Assembly (NCBI GenBank): GCA_964569425.1
Contig: CAZMVD010000126.1
Location: forward strand, 1-11,987
DNA length: 11,987 nt
Source of the DNA: JACQXM01 sp964569425
Lineage (GTDB): Bacteria > Planctomycetota > Phycisphaerae > UBA1845
Direction: 5' to 3'
Part shown: positions 1-6,295 of the stretch, one piece after another
Layout of the letters: each line of letters opens with the position of its first letter
Numbering within the stretch: the stretch's first letter is position 1
Translations under genes and position numbers: made by a program
The notes under the pieces: generated by a model
Told to the model about the DNA's origin: nothing
What the model saw: only the letters and a program-made list of their open reading frames with translations
Databases searched by the model: none

Positions 1-110
1 ATCGTCTCCCGCGGCGCTTGAATTAACTGTACACTAATGACTTCGGCGGTGCGCCTTGCGAAACCGGGGCGGCTTCCTGCGCGGAGAGAGCCGCCGCCGT
101 TGATGATCAG

Positions 111-126
111 GGAAGGGTCTGCTTCC
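111..126 (+). promoter_or_regulatory. Small hairpin over the ribosome binding site of the sugar kinase gene
   Basis: GGAAG at 111-115 can pair with CTTCC at 122-126 around a 6-base loop, ending one base before the ATG at 128. The purine run at 109-117 is the only Shine-Dalgarno candidate for this start, so the stem would partly hide it. Five base pairs make a weak stem. The pairing is seen in the sequence; any effect on translation is inference. Confidence 0.25.
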
Positions 127-127
127 T

Positions 128-1087
128 ATGAACACCATCGTCACGGTTACGTTGAACACGGCAATCGACCGGATTCTGGAGGTGCGCGACTTTACGGTCG
201 GCGCCCACCAGAAGGGTCGGCTGCTGGTGCGGGTTCCGGCGGGCAAGGGGGTCAACGTTTCGCGCACGCTTTCGGCACTGGGCGTGTCGAGCGTGGCGAC
301 CGGGTTTGTGGGCGAGGAGCAACTGCAAGATTACGAGCGGTCCTTCGAAGACACGCTGGTTAAGGCGCAGTTTCTGGCGGTGGACGGTACCACGCGGGAG
401 AACATCACGCTCATCGATCCGGCGACGGGCGTTGAAACGCACATTCGCGATCAAGGGGTGACGCCGACACCCGGGGACTTGGAGCGACTGCGGAGCAAGC
501 TGAACCGCCTGACTCGACCGGACAATCTGATTGTCTTCGGCGGGTCGCTGCCGCCCAAGGTCTCGGTTGATTACGTCTGCGGGCTGGTGGACATGGTACA
601 ACGCAAAGGGGCGCTCGCGGTGGTGGACGGCCCGGGCGAATTGCTGCACGCGGTTCGCGACAAGAAACTCTGGCTGATTGCCCCCAATGTGGACGAACTG
701 GTGGCGATGATGGGGTTCGAAGGTAACCGCGGCGATGAACCGCCTTCGGATGATGAGTTGTTCGCCATCGGCCGGCGGCTGGCGGGCACCATGCAGGCGG
801 TGATGGTGACCTGCGGCGCGGCGGGCGGCTACCTGTTTCGGGGCGAGGTGGTCATGCGCGGACGCATCGACATGCACCACCTGGAGGTTAAGAGCACGGT
901 GGGGTGCGGGGATGCGCTGCTGGCGGCCTACCTTGCGGGGTGCAAGGAAGGAAAGGACGCGAGCGATGCTTATGAACTTGCGCTGGCGGTTGCCAGCGCG
1001 AGCGTGGTTCATTCCACTCCCGGGGGGTTCGATCCCGTAGCCGTGGCGGACATGCGCCGGCACGTGCACGTGGACGTGCTGGGATAA
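128..1087 (+). CDS. PfkB-family hexose-phosphate kinase, 1-phosphofructokinase-like
   Basis: A 319-residue cytoplasmic sugar kinase of the PfkB/ribokinase superfamily, in the branch holding 1-phosphofructokinase (FruK), tagatose-6-phosphate kinase (LacC) and PfkB. These enzymes phosphorylate a phosphosugar with ATP to give a bisphosphate for glycolysis. Visible motifs are LNTAID near residues 9-14 (substrate side), GKGVNVSR at 39-46 (the first PfkB signature), GGSLPP at 138-143, NVDEL at 187-191, and TVGCGD at 257-262. The last is the second signature, with catalytic base Asp262; most relatives have TVGAGD, so Cys260 is a mild variant. Length is normal for the family. The ATG at 128 is preceded by a purine-rich AGGGAAGGG about 10 bases upstream. 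No fructose phosphotransferase genes are adjacent, so fructose-1-phosphate is not proven as the substrate. The family assignment is firm. Confidence 0.9.
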   Translation: MNTIVTVTLNTAIDRILEVRDFTVGAHQKGRLLVRVPAGKGVNVSRTLSALGVSSVATGFVGEEQLQDYERSFEDTLVKAQFLAVDGTTRENITLIDPATGVETHIRDQGVTPTPGDLERLRSKLNRLTRPDNLIVFGGSLPPKVSVDYVCGLVDMVQRKGALAVVDGPGELLHAVRDKKLWLIAPNVDELVAMMGFEGNRGDEPPSDDELFAIGRRLAGTMQAVMVTCGAAGGYLFRGEVVMRGRIDMHHLEVKSTVGCGDALLAAYLAGCKEGKDASDAYELALAVASASVVHSTPGGFDPVAVADMRRHVHVDVLG

Positions 1088-1283
1088 CTTGCGAGAGCCT
1101 ATCCAACGGCAGGGCTCCGAACACCCGGACCCCGCCGACAGCAGATATCGCCTTCTCGCCTTCGGTCAGCCTCTCCGGCGTGACTGGATCAGCCACAGGC
1201 CCATAATCTCTTGCCTACGGCGGCGGGCGCAGCGGAAACGGATCGGCGGGCGGCACGCGGGCGCGGCGGCGTGATTTTTGGGG

Positions 1284-1312
1284 TTGCGGGAATCGGCCGC
1301 CCGCGGCATAAT
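1284..1312 (+). promoter_or_regulatory. Possible sigma-70-type promoter for the zinc-ribbon gene
   Basis: TTGCGG at 1284-1289 and CATAAT at 1307-1312 are separated by exactly 17 bases. The -10 box matches TATAAT at five of six positions and the -35 box matches TTGACA at three. It lies about 70 bases before the ATG at 1381. The rest of the 1088-1380 spacer shows no gene or recognisable RNA. In GC-rich DNA such a match can arise by chance. Confidence 0.4.
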
Positions 1313-1380
1313 GGTTCGTTCCGGTCGGCCGGATATTTTGGTTCCGGCGAATCAGCGGTCTGCGAGGCCACGGAAACGGA

Positions 1381-2121
1381 ATGGGTGAAACGCTTGACGC
1401 ATTGCACCGGTTGCAGGTTGTAGAACTACAACTTGCCGGGTTGCGGCGCGAACGGGAAGCCAAGGCACGTCGGGTCGAAGTTCAGGCACGCCAGGTCAAA
1501 GGGATCGACGAGAAGATTCAGCAATGCCAGCGCGAACTGCGCGAGCAGCAGATGCGAATCGACAGTTTGTCGCTCGAGGTGGCGACGCGCGAAGAGTCGG
1601 TGGCGCGCCATCGGGAAGGGCTCAATCGGGCCAAGACGAACAAGGAATACAGCGCGATTCTCGCGGCCATGAACACCGAGAAAGCCGACAACAGCAAGAT
1701 TGAAAGTAAGATCCTCGAGGTCATGGACGAACAGCAGAAGACCAGGGAACGGATCGCCCAGTTTCAGGCGGAGCGAGAAAGGTCAACCGCGCTGCTGGAA
1801 ACCACGCAGAAGACCCTGGCGAGTTACGACGCGGACTGCGCCCCCCGGCACGCCGACCTGAAGGCCCAGCGCGAAGAGTGCGCCAAGGTGATTGCGCCGA
1901 CGACGCTGGCGTCGTTTCTGCGTGTCGCGGAGCACAACGACGGCGAAGCGATGGCGGCCGTCGCCAAGGCCCATCCCAAACGGCAAGAGTATCTTTGCTC
2001 CGGCTGCAACATGAAGCTGACGCTTGAGGTCGTCAATTCGCTGCAAACCCGCGACGACCTGCAACTCTGTCCGTGCTGTGGTCGCATACTCTACCTGGAA
2101 CCGTCACTGGTTCGGTCCTGA
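1381..2121 (+). CDS. Coiled-coil protein with C-terminal C4-type zinc ribbon
   Basis: A 246-residue soluble protein of the widespread C4-type zinc-ribbon family (Pfam zf-RING_7 type). Residues about 1-170 are a long charged helical region rich in Glu, Arg, Gln and Lys, typical of an antiparallel coiled coil. It includes the family-typical TNKEY segment at 86-90. The C-terminal domain holds two cysteine pairs, CSGC at 206-209 and CPCC at 230-233, which should bind one zinc ion; Cys232 is an extra cysteine inside the second knuckle. The fold resembles CT398 and related proteins, which have been linked to secretion or nucleic-acid contacts. The cellular role is not established, so no function is assigned. 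The ATG at 1381 gives the expected N-terminus and is preceded by a weak GGAAACGGA. The gene stands alone, with leaders on both sides. Confidence 0.85.
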   Translation: MGETLDALHRLQVVELQLAGLRREREAKARRVEVQARQVKGIDEKIQQCQRELREQQMRIDSLSLEVATREESVARHREGLNRAKTNKEYSAILAAMNTEKADNSKIESKILEVMDEQQKTRERIAQFQAERERSTALLETTQKTLASYDADCAPRHADLKAQREECAKVIAPTTLASFLRVAEHNDGEAMAAVAKAHPKRQEYLCSGCNMKLTLEVVNSLQTRDDLQLCPCCGRILYLEPSLVRS

Positions 2122-2127
2122 CCGTTC

Positions 2128-2143
2128 GATTCCGACGGGAATC
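2128..2143 (+). terminator. Weak hairpin after the zinc-ribbon gene
   Basis: GATTCC at 2128-2133 and GGAATC at 2138-2143 form a perfect 6-bp stem around GACG, starting seven bases after the stop codon. The next bases include GGGCCGGCCC followed by four T. It could be a weak terminator or an mRNA 3' end, but no proper U-tract directly follows the stem. The rest of the 2122-2355 spacer shows no gene. Confidence 0.25.
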
Positions 2144-2355
2144 ACGGGCCGGCCCTTTTCCCCGAAATCGGCGTTTTTCTGCGTCACTCGTCGCCAGGGC
2201 GGGAGTCGTGCGCGAACGGCCAGTGCCGGCGTCTGCGGGCCGTTCCATGGGGATTGGTTGGCGTCGGCGCCGCCCTACCGCGGGCTTGGGGCGCGCGGTA
2301 AGATGCTCCGCTCTGCCAACCAATGGGTTTCCGACACCATATGGGAGAACTACGC

Positions 2356-3750
2356 ATGGCCAATGAGACTCGCATTGAAAAAGATAGCATGGGCGAGATG
2401 ACCGTTCCCGCGGGTGCTTACTGGGGCGCCCAAACTCAGCGGGCCGTCGAGAACTTTCCGATCAGCGGCTACCGGTTCGGACGCCGGTTTGTCCGCGCGA
2501 TGGGGCTGATCAAGCAGGCCGCGGCCAAGGTCAACCGAAACCTCGGCAAGCTCGACCCGGACCGGATGGGCCTCATCGTCACCGCGGCGCAGGAGGTCAT
2601 CGACGGCAAACTCGACGATCACTTCGTGCTGGATATTTTTCAGACCGGCTCGGGCACCAGCACGAACATGAACGCCAACGAGGTCATTTCCAATCGGGCG
2701 ATTGTGCTTTCCGGGGGGGAAATCGGATCGCGCGATCCGGTGCATCCCAACGACCACGTAAACATGGGGCAGTCGTCCAACGACGTGATTCCCGCGGCCA
2801 TTCACGTGGCCGCGGCTGAAGCGCTTAAGTTGGACCTCGTGCCGGCGTTGGAGCACCTGGCCGCGGTGCTAAAGGAGAAGGCGAAGAAGTTCGACGGCAT
2901 CGTCAAGATCGGCCGCACCCATTTGCAGGATGCCACGCCCGTGCGGCTGGGTCAGGAGTTCGCGGGCTACGCGCGGCAGGCGGAACTGGCGGGATTGCGG
3001 GCCGCAAAGGCGATTCGCGCACTTCGTGAGCTGCCCATCGGCGGCACCGCCGTGGGCACGGGGATCAACACGCATCCGGAATTCGGCCAGCGCATGTGCC
3101 AGGCGCTAAGCGAGGCGACGGAGATCGAATTCGTCGAGGCGGAGGATCACTTCGAGGGGCAGTCGGCCAAGGACGCGGTGTGCGAGGTGAGCGGGCAGCT
3201 CAAGACCATCGCGGTGGGGCTGGCGAAGATCGCCAACGATATCCGCCTGCTGGGCTGCGGACCGCGGTGCGGGATCGGCGAAATCAACCTGCCCGCCACT
3301 CAGCCGGGCAGCAGCATCATGCCCGGCAAGGTGAACCCGGTGATGTGCGAGATGCTCATTCAGGTGTGCGGGCAGGTGATCGGCAGCGACGCGGCGGTCA
3401 CGTATGCGTGCCGTGAGAGTTTCTTCGAGCTTAACGTGGGCATGCCGCTGATGGCGCACCACGTGCTGGAGTCGATCCGCCTGCTGGCGCAGGGGGCGCG
3501 GGTGTTCGCCGACCGCTGCGTGGCGGGCATCGAGGCGAACGAGCAGCGCTGCGCCGACCTGATCGAGGGATCGCTGGCGATGTGCACGAGCCTGCAACCG
3601 TACATCGGCTACGACAAGGCCGCGGCCATTGCGAAGGAAGCATACGCCGGCGGCAAAACGGTGCGCCAGGTAGCGCGCGAGCACAAAGTGATCGGCGAGA
3701 AGGAACTGGACAAGGCGCTGGACCCGATGGGGATGACCAAGCCGGGGTAA
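2356..3750 (+). CDS. fumC: Fumarate hydratase, class II
   Basis: A 464-residue class II fumarase, the iron-independent homotetrameric enzyme that converts fumarate and water to L-malate in the citric acid cycle. It begins ETRIEKDSMG like E. coli FumC. It shows TGSGT (97-101), QSSND (139-143), the GRTHLQDATP loop (186-195) with catalytic His189, and the superfamily signature GSSIMPGKVNP (318-328) with catalytic Ser319. The sequence follows FumC throughout, including GPRCGIGEI and HIGYDKAAxIA-like segments, so aspartase and argininosuccinate lyase are much less likely. Two upstream in-frame ATGs (2323, 2341) exist. The ATG at 2356 is chosen because it gives the standard N-terminus and has GGGAG at 2343-2347, eight bases before it. 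The gene is monocistronic by spacing. A GC hairpin (stem 3756-3761 with 3767-3772) follows the stop but lacks a T-tract. Confidence 0.97.
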   Translation: MANETRIEKDSMGEMTVPAGAYWGAQTQRAVENFPISGYRFGRRFVRAMGLIKQAAAKVNRNLGKLDPDRMGLIVTAAQEVIDGKLDDHFVLDIFQTGSGTSTNMNANEVISNRAIVLSGGEIGSRDPVHPNDHVNMGQSSNDVIPAAIHVAAAEALKLDLVPALEHLAAVLKEKAKKFDGIVKIGRTHLQDATPVRLGQEFAGYARQAELAGLRAAKAIRALRELPIGGTAVGTGINTHPEFGQRMCQALSEATEIEFVEAEDHFEGQSAKDAVCEVSGQLKTIAVGLAKIANDIRLLGCGPRCGIGEINLPATQPGSSIMPGKVNPVMCEMLIQVCGQVIGSDAAVTYACRESFFELNVGMPLMAHHVLESIRLLAQGARVFADRCVAGIEANEQRCADLIEGSLAMCTSLQPYIGYDKAAAIAKEAYAGGKTVRQVAREHKVIGEKELDKALDPMGMTKPG

Positions 3751-3803
3751 GGAGCGCGGCCGCTGGGGCCGCAGACGATTCTAGAGAGCCAGCCGAGCGG
3801 CCG

Positions 3804-3852
3804 CGAATGGCGAATGGCGAATCGGGAATGGCGAATGGGGCGAGCGGAATCG
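3804..3852. repeat. Tandem CGAATGG heptamer repeat
   Basis: Five head-to-tail 7-base units fill 3804-3838: CGAATGG, CGAATGG, CGAATCG, GGAATGG, CGAATGG. A degenerate unit (3839-3845) and GGAATCG (3846-3852) continue in the same register. It lies in the spacer between fumC and the ATPase gene and is not part of a convincing coding sequence. Short heptamer repeats of this kind occur as dispersed intergenic repeats in several bacterial groups, for example the STRR repeats of cyanobacteria. Whether this one is dispersed in its genome cannot be seen here. Confidence 0.8.
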
Positions 3853-3896
3853 CGCGCAAGTCGCCCGGGCGGAATCGTCGTCACCGGGCAAGCCGT

Positions 3897-3929
3897 TTGA
3901 CACGCGGCGATTCTCGTAGTGTGTAGGGT
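3897..3929 (+). promoter_or_regulatory. Possible promoter of the ATPase/TOPRIM gene pair
   Basis: A perfect TTGACA -35 box sits at 3897-3902, about 75 bases before the ATPase start. The -10 box is unclear. TGTGTA is at the ideal 17-base spacing but matches poorly, and TAGGGT at 3924-3929 is 21 bases away. The -35 box lies just downstream of the heptamer repeat. This is a candidate only. Confidence 0.35.
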
Positions 3930-3977
3930 AGCGCTTGGCCCTTTTCTTTGCGCTTGGGATTCGGGATAATCGAAGAC

Positions 3978-5141
3978 ATGATCGAGAAAGTGTCGTTCAC
4001 GAACTTTCGTGCTTTTCGGGAAGCCGAAATACCGCTTGCCCCGTTTACGCTCATTGTCGGACCGAATTCTTCCGGGAAGACGAGTATTCTCGAGGGACTT
4101 CATTACCTTTCGCAACTTGGGAGTAGACCGCCCGAAATGCTCTTTCGAGGCCGGTTGGAACCTCGGCGCTTAGCTACCGCAGGTACCGAAGGTCCGCTTC
4201 GACTTGGCCTGGAAGGTACCTGGGACGGTATATCTGGGCATCTTGATGTGTCGTGGCCGTTCCTTCCCCATCGAATGGAGGCTGATGGAGGCCGAGAAAC
4301 AGGACTTGTCATGATGACAAAATGGGACGGCGCCGAGATTGATTTGCCTCGTGAGAATTGGGGAGCCAACCTCGGAAATTACAAAGATCCGAAAGAGCCA
4401 CTCTTGGGTTATATTCGGTCCGCGGTGCTGTTGCGCCTGGACCCTAGAAAGCTTGCCGAACCAAGTTTCAGCGAGGAGATCATTCCGCAAACGGAGTTCG
4501 ACGGAACCAATCTCGCGGCTTCGCTTGCGGACATGGCGATCCAAACTCCCGATCGATACAAGACGCTCATCGACAAACTTAGGGCGATCGTACCCTCGAT
4601 CTTGGCCGTTCGGTTTCAGAAGACTTCAGTTGAGAGTGAGCGATTTGAGCAAGCTAATAAGAACGGAGAGACTCTGTATCGGTTCGTCAAGGTAAAGACG
4701 ATCGCCTATCAAGCCGTATTCGACACAGTTTCCGGTGAGAATATTTCCGCCCCCTATACCAGCGAAGGAACTCTGCTCACGCTCGGCTTGCTCTCGGTAA
4801 TTTACGGACCGGCGCAACCGCGCCTCGTGTTGATTGACGAATTGGAGCGAGGTCTGCATCCAAAGGCACTTGGTATACTGGTCTCTCAAATCCGGGATAT
4901 CCAGAAGGAGTTTCCCGATCTCCAGGTGGTCGCTACGACACACTCTCCCTATCTCGTTGACCAGTTTGAGGCGAACGAGGTGATTCTCACCGCGTTGCGT
5001 GACGACGGTTCGGTCGGCGCGGCGCGGCTCAGCGAACACCCCGATTTTGAACGGTGGAAAGGGGAAATGGCCTCGGGCGAGTTCTGGAGCACGGTGGGCG
5101 AATCCTGGGTCATCGATCGCGATGCGGCCAAGCGAAGCTGA
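3978..5141 (+). CDS. AAA ATPase, OLD/RecF-like, putative defence ATPase
   Basis: A 387-residue ABC/SMC-type AAA ATPase of the kind found in OLD-family, RloA, AriA and AbiLi proteins. Visible are an N-terminal strand (IEKVSFTNFRAFREAEIPL), Walker A GPNSSGKT (28-35), an ABC-signature-like SEGTLLTLG (262-270), Walker B LVLIDELERGLHP (283-295) with Asp287/Glu288, and a switch histidine in TTHSPYL (320-326). The middle (about 60-240) is the variable insert. It has no TOPRIM domain of its own, but the next gene encodes a TOPRIM-like protein and overlaps its end by 20 bases. The ATG at 3978 gives the standard N-terminus; a TTG at 3948 is in frame but adds nothing family-like, and the Shine-Dalgarno site is weak. 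Among its first 70 codons I count 33 ending in A or T, against 15 for fumC, which suggests different ancestry. An anti-phage role is inference from architecture. Confidence 0.88.
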   Translation: MIEKVSFTNFRAFREAEIPLAPFTLIVGPNSSGKTSILEGLHYLSQLGSRPPEMLFRGRLEPRRLATAGTEGPLRLGLEGTWDGISGHLDVSWPFLPHRMEADGGRETGLVMMTKWDGAEIDLPRENWGANLGNYKDPKEPLLGYIRSAVLLRLDPRKLAEPSFSEEIIPQTEFDGTNLAASLADMAIQTPDRYKTLIDKLRAIVPSILAVRFQKTSVESERFEQANKNGETLYRFVKVKTIAYQAVFDTVSGENISAPYTSEGTLLTLGLLSVIYGPAQPRLVLIDELERGLHPKALGILVSQIRDIQKEFPDLQVVATTHSPYLVDQFEANEVILTALRDDGSVGAARLSEHPDFERWKGEMASGEFWSTVGESWVIDRDAAKRS

Positions 5142-5871
5142 CGCACGGACAGTCTGCGTCGTGGTCGTCTGTGAGGCCGCGGCGGACCAGCAGACGGCGT
5201 GCACGCTGGCCGAGCGCATCCTCCCAGAACCAACGTCGGCGGCGACTCCGCAAATCGCGCCAATCCCCGTCCGGTGGAGCGGCCTATCCGACAATAGTCG
5301 GTTTCTTTCGTGGGCCGATGCCGCCCAAGAGGCGCGGCGGGCTCGCCTCCGGATTCATGGTCACTTCGCGGGTTCGCCGGGAGCCCCTGACGCTCATGCG
5401 GCCCGTCGGACGTTGGTCTTGATCCAGTCTCGACGACCTGGAATCGACGCGGTCCTGCTGATTCGCGATTCCGACGGCGACGAAGGACGTCGCGTTGGTT
5501 TGCAACAGGCCCGCGAGGAACGCAAATGGCCTTTTGAGATTGCGATCGGCGTTGCGCATCCCACGCGGGAGTGCTGGCTTCTCGCCGCATTTGATCCCAA
5601 CGACGAGGCAGAGCGCCAACGTTTTGGCCGACTTAAACGGTCGTTGAAGTTCGATCCCTGCTCCGAATCGCATCGTCTACGCGCCCGCAAACCGTCCGAT
5701 CCGCGATCCGCGAAGCGCGTGCTTGCCGAATTAACGGATCATAACGAGGAACGCGCTGCTCATGGGATTTCGTCAATGCCGCTTCAGACCATCCGTAATC
5801 GAGGAAAAGAAAACGGGTTGGCCGAATACCTGGATGAAGTGACTTTGCATCTTGCGCCGTTGTTCGCTTGA
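5122..5871 (+). CDS. TOPRIM-like (DUF4276-type) protein paired with the ATPase
   Basis: A 249-residue protein starting at an ATG inside the end of the ATPase gene, so translation is probably coupled. An opening strand VCVVVVCE (11-18) puts Glu18 where TOPRIM domains carry their catalytic glutamate, with Asp22 shortly after. LLIRDSDGDE (112-121) provides Asp116, Asp118 and Asp120, the acidic metal-binding cluster of TOPRIM folds. The segment HPTRECWLLA (146-155) resembles the E-x-WLLA motif of DUF4276 and RloB-type proteins, with Glu150. The C-terminal part (DPRSAKRVLAEL at 193-204, then NGLAEYLDEV) also fits that group. The likely role is a metal-dependent nuclease or nuclease-like effector controlled by the ATPase. 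An upstream in-frame ATG at 4999 lies deep inside the ATPase gene and is rejected. The TOPRIM assignment is by eye from spaced motifs; the activity is untested inference. Confidence 0.75.
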   Translation: MRPSEADARTVCVVVVCEAAADQQTACTLAERILPEPTSAATPQIAPIPVRWSGLSDNSRFLSWADAAQEARRARLRIHGHFAGSPGAPDAHAARRTLVLIQSRRPGIDAVLLIRDSDGDEGRRVGLQQAREERKWPFEIAIGVAHPTRECWLLAAFDPNDEAERQRFGRLKRSLKFDPCSESHRLRARKPSDPRSAKRVLAELTDHNEERAAHGISSMPLQTIRNRGKENGLAEYLDEVTLHLAPLFA

Positions 5872-6045
5872 CGTCGCCCACTTGTACGTCGTGTTCGCTT
5901 CGCCACATCCGACCGCTCGGGAAAGTGGCAACCTGCAATCCTCGTGTTTGGTAGACCTTTCGTCGCTTTCAAGCCATCGCGAATAATGCGATCTACCGAC
6001 ATGCTGCGACACCGATGATAACCAAGTGGTTGGAAACACGCCGAT

Positions 6046-6119
6046 TACCGACGGCTGGGCTCGAACCAGCGACCTCCTGATCCACAGTCAGGCGCTCTAG
6101 CCAACTGAGCTACGTCGGC
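6046..6119 (-). tRNA. tRNA-His (anticodon GUG), G1:U72 and A73, no encoded CCA
   Basis: A full cloverleaf reads on the - strand. The acceptor stem is GCCGACG with CGTCGGT, the D arm GCTC/GAGC, the anticodon stem CCTGA/TCAGG, the anticodon loop CTGTGGA with GUG at 34-36, and the T arm GCTGG TTCGAGC CCAGC. The first acceptor pair is G1:U72, the discriminator is A73, and the base before G1 (position 6120) is T on the - strand. Canonical bacterial tRNA-His has an extra G-1 opposite C73, and both are absent here. G1:U72 with A73 is the divergent histidine identity described for Caulobacter and related alphaproteobacteria. The three bases after A73 are ATC, so CCA must be added enzymatically. The 3' end faces the accessory ATPase/TOPRIM genes. 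Confidence 0.96.
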
Positions 6120-6130
6120 AGGGAAGGTGC

Positions 6131-6159
6131 ATTATAACAGGCCGACGGCCTGCTTCCAC
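6131..6159 (-). promoter_or_regulatory. Promoter of tRNA-His
   Basis: On the - strand, a perfect TATAAT -10 box (6131-6136) lies 11 bases upstream of the base that precedes G1. GTGGAA (6154-6159) sits 17 bases upstream of it and matches the -35 consensus at three positions. The implied start of transcription is only a few bases before the mature tRNA, a usual arrangement for bacterial tRNA genes. Confidence 0.65.
6138..6152 (-). terminator. GC-rich hairpin within the tRNA promoter spacer; possible terminator of the ACT-domain gene
   Basis: CAGGCC and GGCCTG form a perfect 6-bp inverted repeat around three bases. Read on the - strand it is followed directly by TTATAAT. It lies about 145 bases beyond the stop of the ACT-domain gene and falls inside the -35/-10 spacer of the tRNA-His promoter. 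It could end upstream transcripts or bind a regulator. The downstream tract is only partly T-rich. The 6153-6295 stretch between it and the gene shows nothing else recognisable. Confidence 0.35.
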
Positions 6160-6295
6160 CAGGTGCCGCCTGATTCTCGAAGGCTGCAAGGCGCGCAAGG
6201 CGGCGGGACCATCGCCGCCGTCGGTCCACGTAATAGAAACGACCTGACCCAGTACAGTACAACGCCGGGCGACAGTCTGATCCGCCGACCTATCG

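Noticed and set aside
107..1069. Long open frame on the - strand opposite the sugar kinase gene
   Set aside because: It mirrors the kinase codons in GC-rich DNA, has no recognisable domain, and is His/Arg/Gln-rich as such antisense frames usually are.
2122..2355. Checked for RNase P RNA or another structured RNA after the zinc-ribbon gene, a position where rnpB sometimes lies
   Set aside because: The conserved RNase P core motifs are not present; only small hairpins are seen.
3106..3684. Long - strand open frame within fumC
   Set aside because: fumC is unmistakable on the + strand; the antisense frame has no family features.
3756..3772. Intrinsic terminator of fumC
   Set aside because: The 6-bp GC stem is real but is followed by mixed sequence, not a T-tract, so it is mentioned only under fumC.
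3804..3852. CRISPR array
   Set aside because: The units are 7 bases long and directly adjacent with no spacers, and no cas genes are present.
3751..3977. Duplicate of the tRNA-His 3' end as the far attachment site of an island
   Set aside because: No stretch resembling the T arm and acceptor 3' end could be found by eye.
4999..5121. Earlier ATG giving a 290-residue TOPRIM-like protein
   Set aside because: It would read 41 codons out of frame through the well-conserved C-terminus of the ATPase gene. The ATG at 5122 gives a normal first strand of the domain.
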